Assembly (NCBI GenBank): GCA_002869145.1
Contig: PKTM01000008.1
Coordinates: 16,158-80,157 of the forward strand
From: Denitrovibrio sp.
GTDB taxonomy: Bacteria > Chrysiogenota > Deferribacteres > Deferribacterales > Geovibrionaceae
Length of the DNA stretch: 64,000 bases
Reading direction: 5' to 3'
Within the stretch, counting starts at the first letter, position 1. Each line of letters begins with the position of its first letter. Below the pieces are notes generated by a model that saw only the letters and a list, made by a program, of their open reading frames with translations, had not been told where the DNA came from and made no database searches. The translations under genes were made by a program, and so were the position numbers. Below are positions 45,570-54,770 of the stretch, one piece after another.

Positions 45570-46668
45570 GAAACATCTGGAAAATTTTGATATTACTTTG
45601 TTTCTGGCAATGCTGTGTATTACGGTCATTGGAGTTGTGGCCATATACAGTGCCGGGTATGACCCTGTAACATCCACAGTGAAAAAGTACTATGTAAGAC
45701 AGATTTACTGGCTTGCTATCGGCTACTTCATGTTCTTCAGTTTCAGTGCATTAGGACATAAGAAGCTTGTTAAGTATTCTTATCTATTTTACATTCTCGG
45801 CATATTAGTGCTTTTGGCTGTTCTTGTAATGGGGCATGTTGGGATGGGCGCAAGAAGATGGATCGCAATAGGCAGTATGCGTATTCAGCCGTCTGAGGTT
45901 TTTAAGTTTATTTGGGTGATCTTTTTAGCAAGGCTATATCTGGATTTCGGCCGTGAAAAGCTTGGCATGGTAGGCATTGCCAGAAAGCTCATATGGGTAA
46001 TCCCCCCTTTCACACTAGTTTTCCTTCAGCCCGACCTGGGTACAGCAGGAACTTTTCTTGCAATATGGGGCATGCTTCTGCTTGTAATAGGCATTAAGAG
46101 GATGACTTTCCTAATTATAATTATAACGATGGTGTTTGCCGCTCCAGTGCTTTGGTCGCAAATGAAACCTTATCAGCAAAAAAGGGTAGTTACATTTCTA
46201 AACCCAGAGAAAGACCCTTTCGGTTCAGGATATCATGTTATTCAGTCAAAGATTGCTATAGGCTCCGGAGGACTCACTGGGAAGGGCTTTCTTAAAGGCA
46301 CACAGTCTCACCTGAAATTTATCCCAGAGAGACATACTGACTTTATCTTTTCTGTTATAGCAGAGGAAGCGGGACTTGTCGGAGCATTGATTATAATATC
46401 TCTATTCATGATAATGCTTTTGCGCATAATGATGATCTCTTTGAATGCCAAAGAGCCCGCCGGGAAGCTGATATGTATAGGTGTTAGTGGTTTTATATTT
46501 TTCCAGTTTTATGTAAATGTTGCCATGACAGCGGGGATGATGCCTGTTGTAGGTATCCCCATGCCTTTAGTTAGTTATGGGGGATCTTCACTTTTGACAT
46601 TTATGTCTATGCTGGGTTTGGTGAATGGTGTTGCAATGAGGAGATTTGATGATCCGGGTGATGATTAA
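45547..46668 (+). CDS. rodA: Peptidoglycan glycosyltransferase RodA
   Basis: A 373-residue SEDS-family polymerase with about ten membrane helices. Landmarks are AIYSAGYDPVT in helix 1, GMGARRWIAIGSMRIQPSEVFKF, FLQPDLGTAGTFLAIW (with the essential Asp in QPDLGT), and GIPMPLVSYGGSSLLTFM near the C-terminus. It polymerises lipid II together with PBP2. A TTG two codons upstream (45541) could also start it; ATG 45547 is chosen. It overlaps mrdA by 23 bp and shares one base (TAATG) with the next gene. Confidence 0.95.
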   Translation: MFGVNLDRKHLENFDITLFLAMLCITVIGVVAIYSAGYDPVTSTVKKYYVRQIYWLAIGYFMFFSFSALGHKKLVKYSYLFYILGILVLLAVLVMGHVGMGARRWIAIGSMRIQPSEVFKFIWVIFLARLYLDFGREKLGMVGIARKLIWVIPPFTLVFLQPDLGTAGTFLAIWGMLLLVIGIKRMTFLIIIITMVFAAPVLWSQMKPYQQKRVVTFLNPEKDPFGSGYHVIQSKIAIGSGGLTGKGFLKGTQSHLKFIPERHTDFIFSVIAEEAGLVGALIIISLFMIMLLRIMMISLNAKEPAGKLICIGVSGFIFFQFYVNVAMTAGMMPVVGIPMPLVSYGGSSLLTFMSMLGLVNGVAMRRFDDPGDD

Positions 46669-49061
46669 TGAAAGATTATAAAAGACTTCTGGAGGTTAAT
46701 AAGCCTGCCAGATACATTAATGGAGAGATAAACTCTTTCCACAAAAGCCATACAGGCAGAACTACTTACTGCCTTATTTTTCCTGATGTTTATGAGGTCG
46801 GAATAAGCCATATAGGGTATAAAATGCTTTATGAAAGGCTTAACCGACTGGAAGATGTAGCATGTGAACGTTTTTTTATGCCGTGGGTAGATGCCATTGA
46901 GAAATTTGGCTCTGAGATGTTTACAAGTTTAGAGTCGAATACATGTCTTAAGGATTTTGATTTGCTGGGTTTCAGTGTTCAGTATGAACTTTCCTACACT
47001 AACATTCTTCATACACTAAAATATGCTGAGATACCACTTCGCTCTGTTAACAGAGGTGATGATGACCCTATAGTTATGGCTGGCGGCCCATGTGCGGTTA
47101 ATCCCATGCCGTTAGCGCCGTTCATAGATGTTTTTTTTATAGGCGAATCAGAAAGTGTTCTGCCGGAGGCTGTCAAAGAGTTTCATAAGCTGAAAAACAA
47201 TGGCTGCAAAAGATCGGAACTGCTTGAATATTTTAATACATTATCATACTGCTACGTGCCATCTGTAGACCCTGATAAGCATGTCCGCAGGTCGATATAT
47301 TCGGATTTCACAAAAGACCACACTATAGAGAAGCTGATAGTGCCGACTATTCCTGCTGTTCAGGACAGGGTTTCTGTGGAGATATCCAGAGGCTGTACCA
47401 GAGGGTGCAGGTTTTGTCAGGCGGGGATAATCTATCGTCCGAACAGAGAACGCAGTATTGACGATATTGCTCGTGATGCACTTACTCAGCTTTCCAATAC
47501 AGGCTATCTTGAAACATCGCTATTGTCTCTTTCCGCATCAGATTACAGCAGACTTGAAGAGCTTCTTGTTACCATGGTTCAGCTCACAAGCAGCCGGAAG
47601 GTTTCTCTGTCATTGCCCTCTATACGGGCTGACAGGATTAAGGAATATATGTTCCGTGAGCTGTCAAAGGTTCGTAAAAGCGGGTTTACAATAGCTCCTG
47701 AGGCTGGCTCGCAGCGGATGCGTGATGCTATAAATAAAGGCTTAACCGAAGAAGATATCCTCGCAGCTGTAGAGAAAGCTTCTGATGCTGGTTGGAACGG
47801 GGCAAAACTCTATTTTATGATAGGGCTTCCGGGGGAAACTATAGAAGACGTTTTGGCCATAGCCGAGATTTCAAGGAAAGCAAAACTTCTCCGAAAGGGA
47901 CGTTTTAACATAAAAGTATCAGTTTCAAATTTTGTTCCGAAGCCGCACACACCTTATCAGTGGTTTGGTCAAAACAGCGGCGATGATTTTTTCGAAAAGA
48001 AACGTGTACTGAAAGAACTGATGAAAAAGTACAAAATCCCATGTTCATTCCACGGTATACGAGCAAGCGTGCTGGAGGGAGTTTTTGCCAGAGGCTCAAG
48101 TGTTCTTGCAGACGTTATAGAAGAAGCGGTGGACAACGGGGCTGTATTTGATGCCTGGAGCGAACACTTCAACTATGAGATATGGGATAAAGCGTTAAGT
48201 AAGTTTGGATACAAAGATGCAGATTTTGCTGAGAAAATATTTGAAAAAGACGAAAAACTTCCTTGGGAAAATATAGATGTAGGTGTCAGCAAGGACTTTC
48301 TTTGGTCTGAGTACGAGAAATCTGCTGCGCTTACAGCAACACCAGATTGTGCTAACGGCAATTGTTCCGCTTGCGGTATATGTGATTTCGACATTATAAA
48401 GAACGAATTTTCCGAACCTGCAACAATAAAGGCGGAAGAATTCCCTGAAAACGAAGACTTCATACGATATTCATTAGTTTTTTCGAAGCTCAAGCGGATG
48501 AGTCTGCTCTCTGCCATAGAGACGCAAAGATTGTTTACACACGTTTTGACCCTTTCAGATATAGGTCTTAAGTTTTCGCAGGGTTTCAATCCCCAGCCTA
48601 AGCTAAGCTATGTACAGGCGGCTTCTGCCGGGCTTGAAGGGCTGAATGAGGTTATCCTTTTTGAATCAGCTCCAGTGGCCGATATCCCTGCGCTGCTTGA
48701 AAAGATAAACAGTATCATGCCTCCGGGTGTAGAGGTGAAAGATATTTCTGAATTTACAATACACCCTAAGAAATTCGACATCTATGTCAGGTTCAGCTTC
48801 AAAGATGAATGTTTTCAGCTTTTCAGACAAAAATATCTGAACGGTGAGGCATCATACACAAAACTGAATAAAAAAGGTGACGAGAAAACCCTTAATGCTG
48901 CCGACTTTGTAGTTTCTTTGAGAGATAATGACGTTGTCTTTAAAACAAAGACCAGCGGAAACTTCAACTGTTTTGAGTATTTCGAAAGTATGGGGTATAA
49001 AAGAGCAGATATTGACATGATAAGAATGAACACATATCTTTTGGAGAGAAACGGGGAGTAG
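46668..49061 (+). CDS. Radical SAM protein with B12-like N-terminus fused to DUF2344 (TIGR03960/TIGR03936 type)
   Basis: A 797-residue fusion. The N-terminal part (LIFPDVYEVGISHIGYKMLYERLN...MAGGPCAVNPMPLAPFIDVFFIGE) is a cobalamin-binding-like domain. The radical SAM core carries the cluster Cys motif SRGCTRGCRFCQAG near residue 245. From about residue 605 the DUF2344 domain begins (YSLVFSKLKRMSLLSAIETQRLFTHVL...LKFSQGFNPQPKLSYVQ). This fused form is common beside rodA and rne/rng genes; a tRNA or RNA-linked role has been suggested but the reaction is not known. It overlaps the rodA stop by one base and lies 1 bp before the DUF2400 gene. Confidence 0.92.
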   Translation: MKDYKRLLEVNKPARYINGEINSFHKSHTGRTTYCLIFPDVYEVGISHIGYKMLYERLNRLEDVACERFFMPWVDAIEKFGSEMFTSLESNTCLKDFDLLGFSVQYELSYTNILHTLKYAEIPLRSVNRGDDDPIVMAGGPCAVNPMPLAPFIDVFFIGESESVLPEAVKEFHKLKNNGCKRSELLEYFNTLSYCYVPSVDPDKHVRRSIYSDFTKDHTIEKLIVPTIPAVQDRVSVEISRGCTRGCRFCQAGIIYRPNRERSIDDIARDALTQLSNTGYLETSLLSLSASDYSRLEELLVTMVQLTSSRKVSLSLPSIRADRIKEYMFRELSKVRKSGFTIAPEAGSQRMRDAINKGLTEEDILAAVEKASDAGWNGAKLYFMIGLPGETIEDVLAIAEISRKAKLLRKGRFNIKVSVSNFVPKPHTPYQWFGQNSGDDFFEKKRVLKELMKKYKIPCSFHGIRASVLEGVFARGSSVLADVIEEAVDNGAVFDAWSEHFNYEIWDKALSKFGYKDADFAEKIFEKDEKLPWENIDVGVSKDFLWSEYEKSAALTATPDCANGNCSACGICDFDIIKNEFSEPATIKAEEFPENEDFIRYSLVFSKLKRMSLLSAIETQRLFTHVLTLSDIGLKFSQGFNPQPKLSYVQAASAGLEGLNEVILFESAPVADIPALLEKINSIMPPGVEVKDISEFTIHPKKFDIYVRFSFKDECFQLFRQKYLNGEASYTKLNKKGDEKTLNAADFVVSLRDNDVVFKTKTSGNFNCFEYFESMGYKRADIDMIRMNTYLLERNGE

Positions 49062-49062
49062 A

Positions 49063-49839
49063 ATGAAGGATTTTCCGTATTTCTTCGAAGAGATATATAG
49101 CATTTATAATAAGAAAGAATATATACATACAGACCCTATTTACTATCCACACACTCTTGAAGGCAATAAAGAGTTCATCGCATTTACTTCTGCATGTTTC
49201 GCCTATGGCAATGTTAAAGCAATCAAATCTTTTCTTACTTCTTTTTTTAATCACTACGGTTCAGATCCTCTCAGAGTGAAAAAAGAGAGTGCAGGTCTTT
49301 ATTATCGTTTTCAGAAGAAGGCAGATGTTGAGTATTATGCAGACTTTATGAATCGGATATACTCTGAACACGGTTCCATAGAGAACATTTTCAACCAGAG
49401 AGACACTTTGGAAGAGGGGATAGATTTTTTTTACGAAACAATGCATGGAATGTGCAGTGATGCGGGCAATGGATTCTTTTTTCTGATACCAAATCCTAAA
49501 ACGTCTGGAGCCAAGCGGCTTAGAATGTTTCTACGGTGGATGATTCGCAAAGATGATGTTGATTTTGGTCTTTGGGATTCTTTTGATCCGTCACAGCTTA
49601 TGATGCCTATAGATACACACATTTTACGTTTTGCAAAAAATAATAACATAATAAAGAATGAAACAGCATCAAGGGCTAACCTTACCATTGTGAGCAATTT
49701 TTTCAGAGCTCTAAACGCCGCAGATCCTGCGAAATACGATTTTGCACTCACCAGACTGGGGATAGTTAATTCTTGCAAATACAGAGATTGTGATTATTGT
49801 GTTAAATGTATCCATAAAAAAGGTTGTATATTCGCTTAA
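49063..49839 (+). CDS. DUF2400 / TIGR02757 family protein
   Basis: A 258-residue protein with the DUF2400 pattern: DPIYYPHTLEGNKEFIAFTSACFAYGNVKAIKSFL near the N-terminus, the central PNPKTSGAKRLRMFLRWMIRKDDVDFGLW, and MMPIDTHILRFAKNNNI. The C-terminus ends in a Cys cluster (CKYRDCDYCVKCIHKKGC) that may bind metal or an Fe-S cluster. The fold is related to HhH-type DNA glycosylases, but activity is not established. It starts 1 bp after the radical SAM gene. Confidence 0.9.
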   Translation: MKDFPYFFEEIYSIYNKKEYIHTDPIYYPHTLEGNKEFIAFTSACFAYGNVKAIKSFLTSFFNHYGSDPLRVKKESAGLYYRFQKKADVEYYADFMNRIYSEHGSIENIFNQRDTLEEGIDFFYETMHGMCSDAGNGFFFLIPNPKTSGAKRLRMFLRWMIRKDDVDFGLWDSFDPSQLMMPIDTHILRFAKNNNIIKNETASRANLTIVSNFFRALNAADPAKYDFALTRLGIVNSCKYRDCDYCVKCIHKKGCIFA

Positions 49840-49880
49840 AAAGAATATATATGAATAGTGATATATGAAATCCATATGCA

Positions 49881-49908
49881 TTGACAAAAGATAAAAATCG
49901 TATAGTAT
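49881..49908 (+). promoter_or_regulatory. Sigma-70 promoter of trxA
   Basis: TTGACA (49881-49886), a 16-base spacer and TAGTAT (49903-49908) precede the thioredoxin ATG by about 30 bases, giving a short leader that contains the AGGAGGA ribosome site. Confidence 0.65.
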
Positions 49909-49937
49909 GAACTATACAGTTAACTAGGAGGAATTAC

Positions 49938-50255
49938 ATGGCAACAGAACTTAATGAAGCTAGCTTTCAAACAGAAGTAATCGAGGCGGGTGTACCTGTT
50001 CTCATAGATTTCTGGGCAGTATGGTGCGGTCCTTGCAGAATGCTCACACCTACCATAGAGTCTATTGCTTCCGAATACGAAGGTAAAGTAAAGGTTGCTA
50101 AAGTAAACGTTGATGAAAATCAGCAGCTCGCAGCTAAATATGGTATTATGAGTATCCCTACTGTAATGATATTTAACGAAGGTAAAGTTGTGGAGCAGTT
50201 CATCGGTGTGCAGCCAAAAGGTGTATACGAAGACGCTCTTAAGAAACACATCTAA
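49938..50255 (+). CDS. trxA: Thioredoxin
   Basis: A 105-residue classical thioredoxin. The redox motif WCGPC is within VLIDFWAVWCGPCRMLTP, the cis-Pro loop is MSIPTVMIFNEGK, and buried Asp precedes the active site. It reduces protein disulfides using thioredoxin reductase. AGGAGGAA lies 7 bases before the ATG. The zinc ribbon gene follows 10 bp later in the same direction. Confidence 0.97.
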   Translation: MATELNEASFQTEVIEAGVPVLIDFWAVWCGPCRMLTPTIESIASEYEGKVKVAKVNVDENQQLAAKYGIMSIPTVMIFNEGKVVEQFIGVQPKGVYEDALKKHI

Positions 50256-50265
50256 GAGAATATTT

Positions 50266-50463
50266 ATGCCTATTTACGAATACAAATGTAAAAAGTGTGT
50301 GAACACATTTTCGAAACTTGTGTTTAACAAGGATACAATAATAGAGTGTCCCAGCTGTAAAAGCCAAGACGTTGAGAAGCAGATTTCTGCTATCAGCTCA
50401 ACTTCAGGCTCTTCTGTTGGTGCTGGAGCAGTAGGCGGATGCGGTTCTTCCGGATTTGGCTGA
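50266..50463 (+). CDS. FmdB-type zinc ribbon protein
   Basis: A 65-residue protein beginning MPIYEYKCKKC with a second CxxC in IECPSCKS, which together form a zinc ribbon of the FmdB/CxxC regulatory family, followed by a Ser/Gly-rich tail ending GGCGSSGFG. The frame is open from 50188, but that region overlaps trxA; ATG 50266 matches the family's N-terminus. Function within the family is not settled; transcriptional regulation has been proposed. Confidence 0.88.
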   Translation: MPIYEYKCKKCVNTFSKLVFNKDTIIECPSCKSQDVEKQISAISSTSGSSVGAGAVGGCGSSGFG

Positions 50464-50502
50464 GCTCACTAATAAAGCATCAGGCTGGTGCAATAAGAAT
50501 AT

Positions 50503-50529
50503 AAAGCGGGTCAACTGATCCGCTTTTTT
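50503..50529 (+). terminator. Rho-independent terminator after the zinc ribbon gene
   Basis: AAAGCGG pairs with CCGCTTT around a 10-base loop that can extend the stem (GTC/GAT), followed by a run of nine T. It ends the trxA-zinc ribbon transcript. Confidence 0.85.
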
Positions 50530-50616
50530 TTTCGAATGAATTCTTTTTTCGACATATTAGAACAATACTAAGAGATATGCGTTTTATTCTTGCATAATTT
50601 ATAATAGTAGTATATT

Positions 50617-50635
50617 GATAATGAAAATCGTTTTC
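50617..50635 (+). promoter_or_regulatory. Fur box upstream of feoA
   Basis: GATAATGAAAATCGTTTTC matches 16 of 19 positions of the Fur consensus GATAATGATAATCATTATC and lies 105 bases before the feoA start. It predicts repression of feoAB by iron-loaded Fur. Confidence 0.8.
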
Positions 50636-50740
50636 AATAACAGCTAACACATAGAGATGTTTTGATAACTTTTTTTGATATACATCATTTATATCTGAAT
50701 GCAGTATTTATATTTTATTATATTAGTTTTGGAGAGTGTT

Positions 50741-50974
50741 ATGGAAATATCCTTGAGACAGATGAAGAAGAACCAAAAAGGAAGGATCGTTAGTGTTCAC
50801 TGCGAAGGTGAACTGCGTCAGCGCATAAACGAAATGGGATTGACTCCCGGTGCAGAAGTAAAAATTGTCGGCAGAGCACCGCTGAAAGACCCAGTGGCTA
50901 TGAAGGTGAGAGGATTTACAATCAGCCTTCGTAATAATGAAGCGGATCATATCACTGTTGAAGTGGAGGACTGA
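50741..50974 (+). CDS. feoA: Ferrous iron transport protein FeoA
   Basis: A 77-residue SH3-like protein: ISLRQMKKNQKGRIVSVHCEGELRQRINEMGLTPGAEVKIVGRAPLKDPVAMKVRGFTISLR. The longer open frame from 50699 is rejected because GGAGAG directly precedes ATG 50741 and the family starts at MEISL. FeoA helps FeoB import Fe2+. It lies 2 bp before feoB, behind a Fur box. Confidence 0.95.
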   Translation: MEISLRQMKKNQKGRIVSVHCEGELRQRINEMGLTPGAEVKIVGRAPLKDPVAMKVRGFTISLRNNEADHITVEVED

Positions 50975-50976
50975 GA

Positions 50977-53169
50977 ATGAAAAGGCTCGCAATAGCAGGA
51001 AACCCTAACTGCGGAAAGACCTCACTTTTTAATAATATAACAGGCGCTAACTATCACGTTGCCAATTATCCCGGTGTTACAGTAGAAAAAAAAGAAGCTG
51101 TTATTAAACATAGAAACAGCGAATTTAAAGTAGTCGATCTTCCAGGGACATACAGTCTCAGCCCATATTCGCTGGAAGAAGTAGTGGCAAGAGATTATGT
51201 GGTTAATGAGAAACCTGATGTTGTCATAGATGTTCTTGACGCATCAAACCTAGAGCGCAACCTTTACATGTTTATCCAGTTTATGGAATTGCATGTGCCT
51301 GTTGTTATCGCATTGAACATGATGGATGTTGCCAGAAAAAGAAATGTAGAGATAGACGTAAAAGCACTTGAAAAGATACTGGGTGCTCCTGTTGTGGAGA
51401 CTGTCGCCAGAGAAAATAAGGGCACAGCTCAGCTTCTGGATGAAGTCTCAGCTTATATAGATAAAGGTAATGACGTTTCTGATTTTAAAATTTCCTACGG
51501 TCAGGATGTGGATGTTGTTCTTGATAAAATGACACCTATTATAGAAGAAAACAGTTTTCTTACCGATAAGTATCCTGCTAGATGGATAGCTCTGAAATAC
51601 CTTGAAAATGATGAGCAGGTTCACGCGCAAGGAGCACTTTATGTTGATGTTCATAAACAGCTACTTGAGATGACAGACAAACTGAATGCCCACCTGAGAG
51701 CCACTTTAAAAGTTACTGCGGAAAACCTTATCGCTGATTACAGATATGGCTATATTAATTCTATACTGAAAGGTGTGTTAGTTTCTGAGGAGAAATCTCT
51801 CGACAGGCTTTACTTGTCTGACAAGGTTGACATGGTGCTTACGCACAGGCTTTTCGGCCCAGTTTTCATGCTTGCTTTCCTCTATGGTATTTACGAATTT
51901 ACCTTCTGGGCAAGTGAATATCCGGTGGGTTGGCTTGAGTCATTTTTTGGCTGGCTGTCTAAAGCTGTTGATGCAGGTCTTAACGAAGGGATGCTTAAGT
52001 CGCTTCTGGTTTCAGGTATCATAGACGGTGTGGGCGGTGTTATCGGTTTTGCTCCGCTTATTCTTTTTATGTTCTTTGCGATAGCTATCATGGAAGATTC
52101 TGGCTATATGGCAAGAACAGCCTATATGCTGGACAGAGTTTTCAGGCTGTTCGGTCTTCAGGGTAATTCTGTGGTCTCATACATTGTTTCCGGTGGAATA
52201 GCAGGGGGCTGTGCAGTTCCGGGTGTTATGGCGGCAAGAACCATTAAAGGCGAAAAGGAGAGACTGATAACCATACTTACTGCGCCTTTTATGCCGTGCG
52301 GAGCTAAACTGCCTGTTTATGCTCTTATTATTGCTGCGTTCTTTGAACATAACAGAAGCACAATAATGCTTGGTATTACCCTTATAAGCTGGCTTCTTGC
52401 CCTTTCTATTGCAAGAGTGCTTGGCTTTTTTGTTTTGAAAGAAAAATCTTCATCGGCCTTTGTTATGGAGCTGCCTCCTTACAGAATGCCGACACTTAAA
52501 GGTCTAACTATACATGCGTGGGAACGCTGCTGGATGTATGTGCGCAAGGCGGGAACTGTTATTCTGGCGATATCAATTTTACTGTGGGTGCTAATGACGT
52601 TTCCTGAAATGAATGACAAGCAGCTTGCTGTTTTTGAAGCTAAAGCATCATCTATTGAACAGCAGTATTCCCGTGAGACGGTGAATGAAGCTGAAAGTAA
52701 TGCGAAAAATGTTTCTCCTTCGGCTACAGAGCTTCGTGAAAAACTGAGAGAAGTGGATAGTGAGATTGCAGCCAGTGGGCTTGCAAATTCTGTAGCAGGT
52801 AAAACAGGGCGTTTTCTGGAACCTGTCACGAAATATGCAGGATTTGACTGGAAAACCAATATAGCATTGATAGGCGGTATTGCAGCCAAAGAGGTAGTGG
52901 TGTCGTCACTTGGTACAGCATACTCTCTGGGTGAGGTGGATATAGAAGATTCTGTGCCGCTTGCAGAAGCCCTTGTAAGCAAATCCGGATGGACCCTTGC
53001 AACTGCATATTCACTGCTTATATTTACATTACTCTACTCGCCGTGTTTTGTTACTGTGGTTGCCATAGCAAAAGAGGGCGGTTCATGGTACTGGGCACTG
53101 TTTACTGTGGTGGGCTATACAAGTATAGCATTTATAGCATCTGTGCTGACATATCAGATACTTGCATAA
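50977..53169 (+). CDS. feoB: Ferrous iron transporter FeoB
   Basis: A 730-residue inner-membrane transporter. The N-terminal G domain shows G1 GNPNCGKTSLFNNI, G3 DLPGTYSLSPYS and G4 ALNMMDVA; a guanine-nucleotide dissociation inhibitor helix region follows. The membrane part begins near residue 275 and contains both gate repeats, with SGGIAGGCAVPGVMAARTI and FMPCGAKLPVYALI carrying the conserved Cys residues. It moves Fe2+ into the cytoplasm, powered or gated by GTP hydrolysis. It is flanked by feoA (2 bp) and a small Cys-rich partner (9 bp). Confidence 0.96.
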   Translation: MKRLAIAGNPNCGKTSLFNNITGANYHVANYPGVTVEKKEAVIKHRNSEFKVVDLPGTYSLSPYSLEEVVARDYVVNEKPDVVIDVLDASNLERNLYMFIQFMELHVPVVIALNMMDVARKRNVEIDVKALEKILGAPVVETVARENKGTAQLLDEVSAYIDKGNDVSDFKISYGQDVDVVLDKMTPIIEENSFLTDKYPARWIALKYLENDEQVHAQGALYVDVHKQLLEMTDKLNAHLRATLKVTAENLIADYRYGYINSILKGVLVSEEKSLDRLYLSDKVDMVLTHRLFGPVFMLAFLYGIYEFTFWASEYPVGWLESFFGWLSKAVDAGLNEGMLKSLLVSGIIDGVGGVIGFAPLILFMFFAIAIMEDSGYMARTAYMLDRVFRLFGLQGNSVVSYIVSGGIAGGCAVPGVMAARTIKGEKERLITILTAPFMPCGAKLPVYALIIAAFFEHNRSTIMLGITLISWLLALSIARVLGFFVLKEKSSSAFVMELPPYRMPTLKGLTIHAWERCWMYVRKAGTVILAISILLWVLMTFPEMNDKQLAVFEAKASSIEQQYSRETVNEAESNAKNVSPSATELREKLREVDSEIAASGLANSVAGKTGRFLEPVTKYAGFDWKTNIALIGGIAAKEVVVSSLGTAYSLGEVDIEDSVPLAEALVSKSGWTLATAYSLLIFTLLYSPCFVTVVAIAKEGGSWYWALFTVVGYTSIAFIASVLTYQILA

Positions 53170-53178
53170 GGAGAGTTT

Positions 53179-53328
53179 ATGATAGAAAAAGTAATTGTTG
53201 CTGCTGTTGTTTTGTGGGCTTTAGTATATTGCGGTTTTAAGCTTCGTGATTTTGTTTCAAACTACAGAGCTGACAAACCGATAAAATGCAGCTGTAGCAG
53301 CTGTCCATATACTGACTCTGAAAACTAA
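53179..53328 (+). CDS. FeoB-associated Cys-rich membrane protein
   Basis: A 49-residue protein missed by length cut-offs. It has one N-terminal membrane helix (KVIVAAVVLWALVYCGFKL) and a C-terminal Cys cluster (IKCSCSSCPYTD). This is the layout of the FeoB-associated Cys-rich family. AAGGAGAG lies about 5 bases before the ATG, 9 bp after feoB. The Cys motif may bind iron or an Fe-S cluster; its function is not established. Confidence 0.85.
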   Translation: MIEKVIVAAVVLWALVYCGFKLRDFVSNYRADKPIKCSCSSCPYTDSEN

Positions 53329-53497
53329 TTAATAAGTATCAGTAATAACAGTAATGCAGTTTAATAAATATAAAATCATTGTTAATGCTAGATAAAAAGA
53401 CGTCTTACCACCATTTTTAGTAGTACTATTCTGTTTAAAAAATGTGTAACTTTTATTAAGAGTATATATAAGAGAAAACGTTTCCAAAAAATAAAGA

Positions 53498-53580
53498 ATA
53501 TGGCAGTTCTAAAACTGCCATATCCCGCATTGGCCGTCAGCGTGCAACATTTCCGGGCTTTGCATCTGACGGCATTTTTT
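53498..53580 (+). ncRNA. Two-hairpin structured RNA or leader upstream of the LuxR-type gene
   Basis: A perfect 11-bp stem (ATATGGCAGTT / AACTGCCATAT, tetraloop CTAA, 53498-53523) is followed by a second long arm whose base is GCCGTCAG (53533-53540) paired with CTGACGGC (53566-53573). The second arm has an inner TGCAA/TTGCA stem and ends in ATTTTTT, so it looks like a terminator. It lies in the 290-base gap after the feo genes and 39 bases before the LuxR-type ATG. It could be a small RNA with its own terminator or an attenuator. I do not recognise a known riboswitch class. Confidence 0.5.
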
Positions 53581-53618
53581 ATATATTATAACGATAACTA
53601 AAAAATAGAGTTGATATT

Positions 53619-54353
53619 ATGCATGACTTAGACAAATCAGATTACAAAGCAGTTCTTGACCTTGTGACATCACTTGTTCAAGTGAAATCCATATCTGCGT
53701 TTTCAGAAATGATTATTAACTCTAAAGATCAGATAGGTTTCGATAATGTTATAATGACTGAGCTTATTTTCAACAAATCTGTGACACACCATCTTGTTTT
53801 CACAGACTATCCTGCAAAAGAAATAAACCAAGATTTTACGGTTCCCATTGATTATTTTGCAGTAAATGAGCTTTATCCGCAGATCATTTCTGGAAAAGAA
53901 GTTATGAAATCATATACGATTTCAGATTTTCATGAAAATATTCAGATACTCATCAATTCAAAACCTGACACAACAGAAAGCCCTTATTGTTTTCATATAC
54001 TTTCTAAAATGAATAGGGAGACTATGACAGCAAATATGCTGGTTTTTATTGTCAGTGACAAAGAACTCAGCGAAAAATTTGATGCAATTGCTGCTTACCT
54101 TAACACACACCTAATGTCTTCATATGTGCGTATAATGAGTACTAGAGATGTTTTAAGGGAGAGGCTAAGCGACAGAGAGTTAAGTGTGCTGACATGGCTG
54201 AAACTTGGAAAGACATCCTGGGAAGTTGCAAAAATACTTAATATTACTGAGAATACTGTTAATTTTCATATTAAAAACATCAAAAGAAAATTAAATGCTA
54301 CAAACAGGCAGCACGCTGTTGCCATTGCTATTGCAAAGGGTGCAATAGAATAA
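53619..54353 (+). CDS. LuxR-type helix-turn-helix transcriptional regulator
   Basis: A 244-residue regulator. The C-terminal 65 residues are a clear LuxR HTH: LSDRELSVLTWLKLGKTSWEVAKILNITENTVNFHIKNIKRKLNATNRQHAVAIAIAKG. The N-terminal 170 residues are of the size and pattern of the autoinducer-binding/EpsA-type sensor domains but without invariant signal-binding residues that I can identify. No luxI-type synthase is nearby. Targets are unknown. Possibly controlled by the structured RNA just upstream. Confidence 0.88.
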   Translation: MHDLDKSDYKAVLDLVTSLVQVKSISAFSEMIINSKDQIGFDNVIMTELIFNKSVTHHLVFTDYPAKEINQDFTVPIDYFAVNELYPQIISGKEVMKSYTISDFHENIQILINSKPDTTESPYCFHILSKMNRETMTANMLVFIVSDKELSEKFDAIAAYLNTHLMSSYVRIMSTRDVLRERLSDRELSVLTWLKLGKTSWEVAKILNITENTVNFHIKNIKRKLNATNRQHAVAIAIAKGAIE

Positions 54354-54410
54354 ACAATAAAGATAATTTTATATCCTGCTTATTTACAGTTTGGTATGTG
54401 TGGACGAAAA

Positions 54411-54437
54411 AAAGCCGGACCTAAGTCCGGCTTTATT
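54411..54437 (+). terminator. Rho-independent terminator (bidirectional)
   Basis: AAAGCCGGAC-CTAA-GTCCGGCTTT is a perfect 10-bp stem. T residues follow on the plus strand and a long A run precedes, so it can also end the convergent RRM gene. Confidence 0.9.
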
Positions 54438-54491
54438 ATTTTAGATTAAAGTTACATATTAAAGCACTAAGTGCATTAGTAGTTTATGTAA

Positions 54492-54770
54492 TTAGTATCT
54501 TTTGTTGTTGAAGCCGCCGCGATCGTTGTTTCTTGGCTTAGCTTCGTTTACAGTAAGGTTTCTACCGCCGTGATCAGTACCGTTAAGCTGCTCTATAGCT
54601 GCTTTAGCCTGCTCATCGTCAGCCATCTCTACAAAGCCGAAGCCTTTAGAGCGACCTGTGTCTCTGTCTGTGATGATTCTAGCTGAATCAACCTGACCAA
54701 TGCTTTCAAAAAGCTCAAAAAGTTCGTCTTCACTTGTGCCGTAGCTAAGGTTTCCTACATAAATGTTCAT
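54492..54770 (-). CDS. RRM-type RNA-binding protein
   Basis: A 92-residue protein with one RNA recognition motif. RNP2 is NIYVGNLSYG and RNP1 is SKGFGFVEM; the C-terminal tail is Gly/Arg/Asn-rich (RNNDRGGFNNKRY). It resembles bacterial glycine-rich RNA chaperones that accumulate in the cold. AGGA precedes the ATG. It is preceded by a predicted leader of about 220 bases. Confidence 0.95.
   Translation of the reverse strand: MNIYVGNLSYGTSEDELFELFESIGQVDSARIITDRDTGRSKGFGFVEMADDEQAKAAIEQLNGTDHGGRNLTVNEAKPRNNDRGGFNNKRY

Noticed and set aside
50188..50265. Extension of the zinc ribbon protein into trxA
   Set aside because: It overlaps trxA out of frame, while MPIYEYKC is the normal start.
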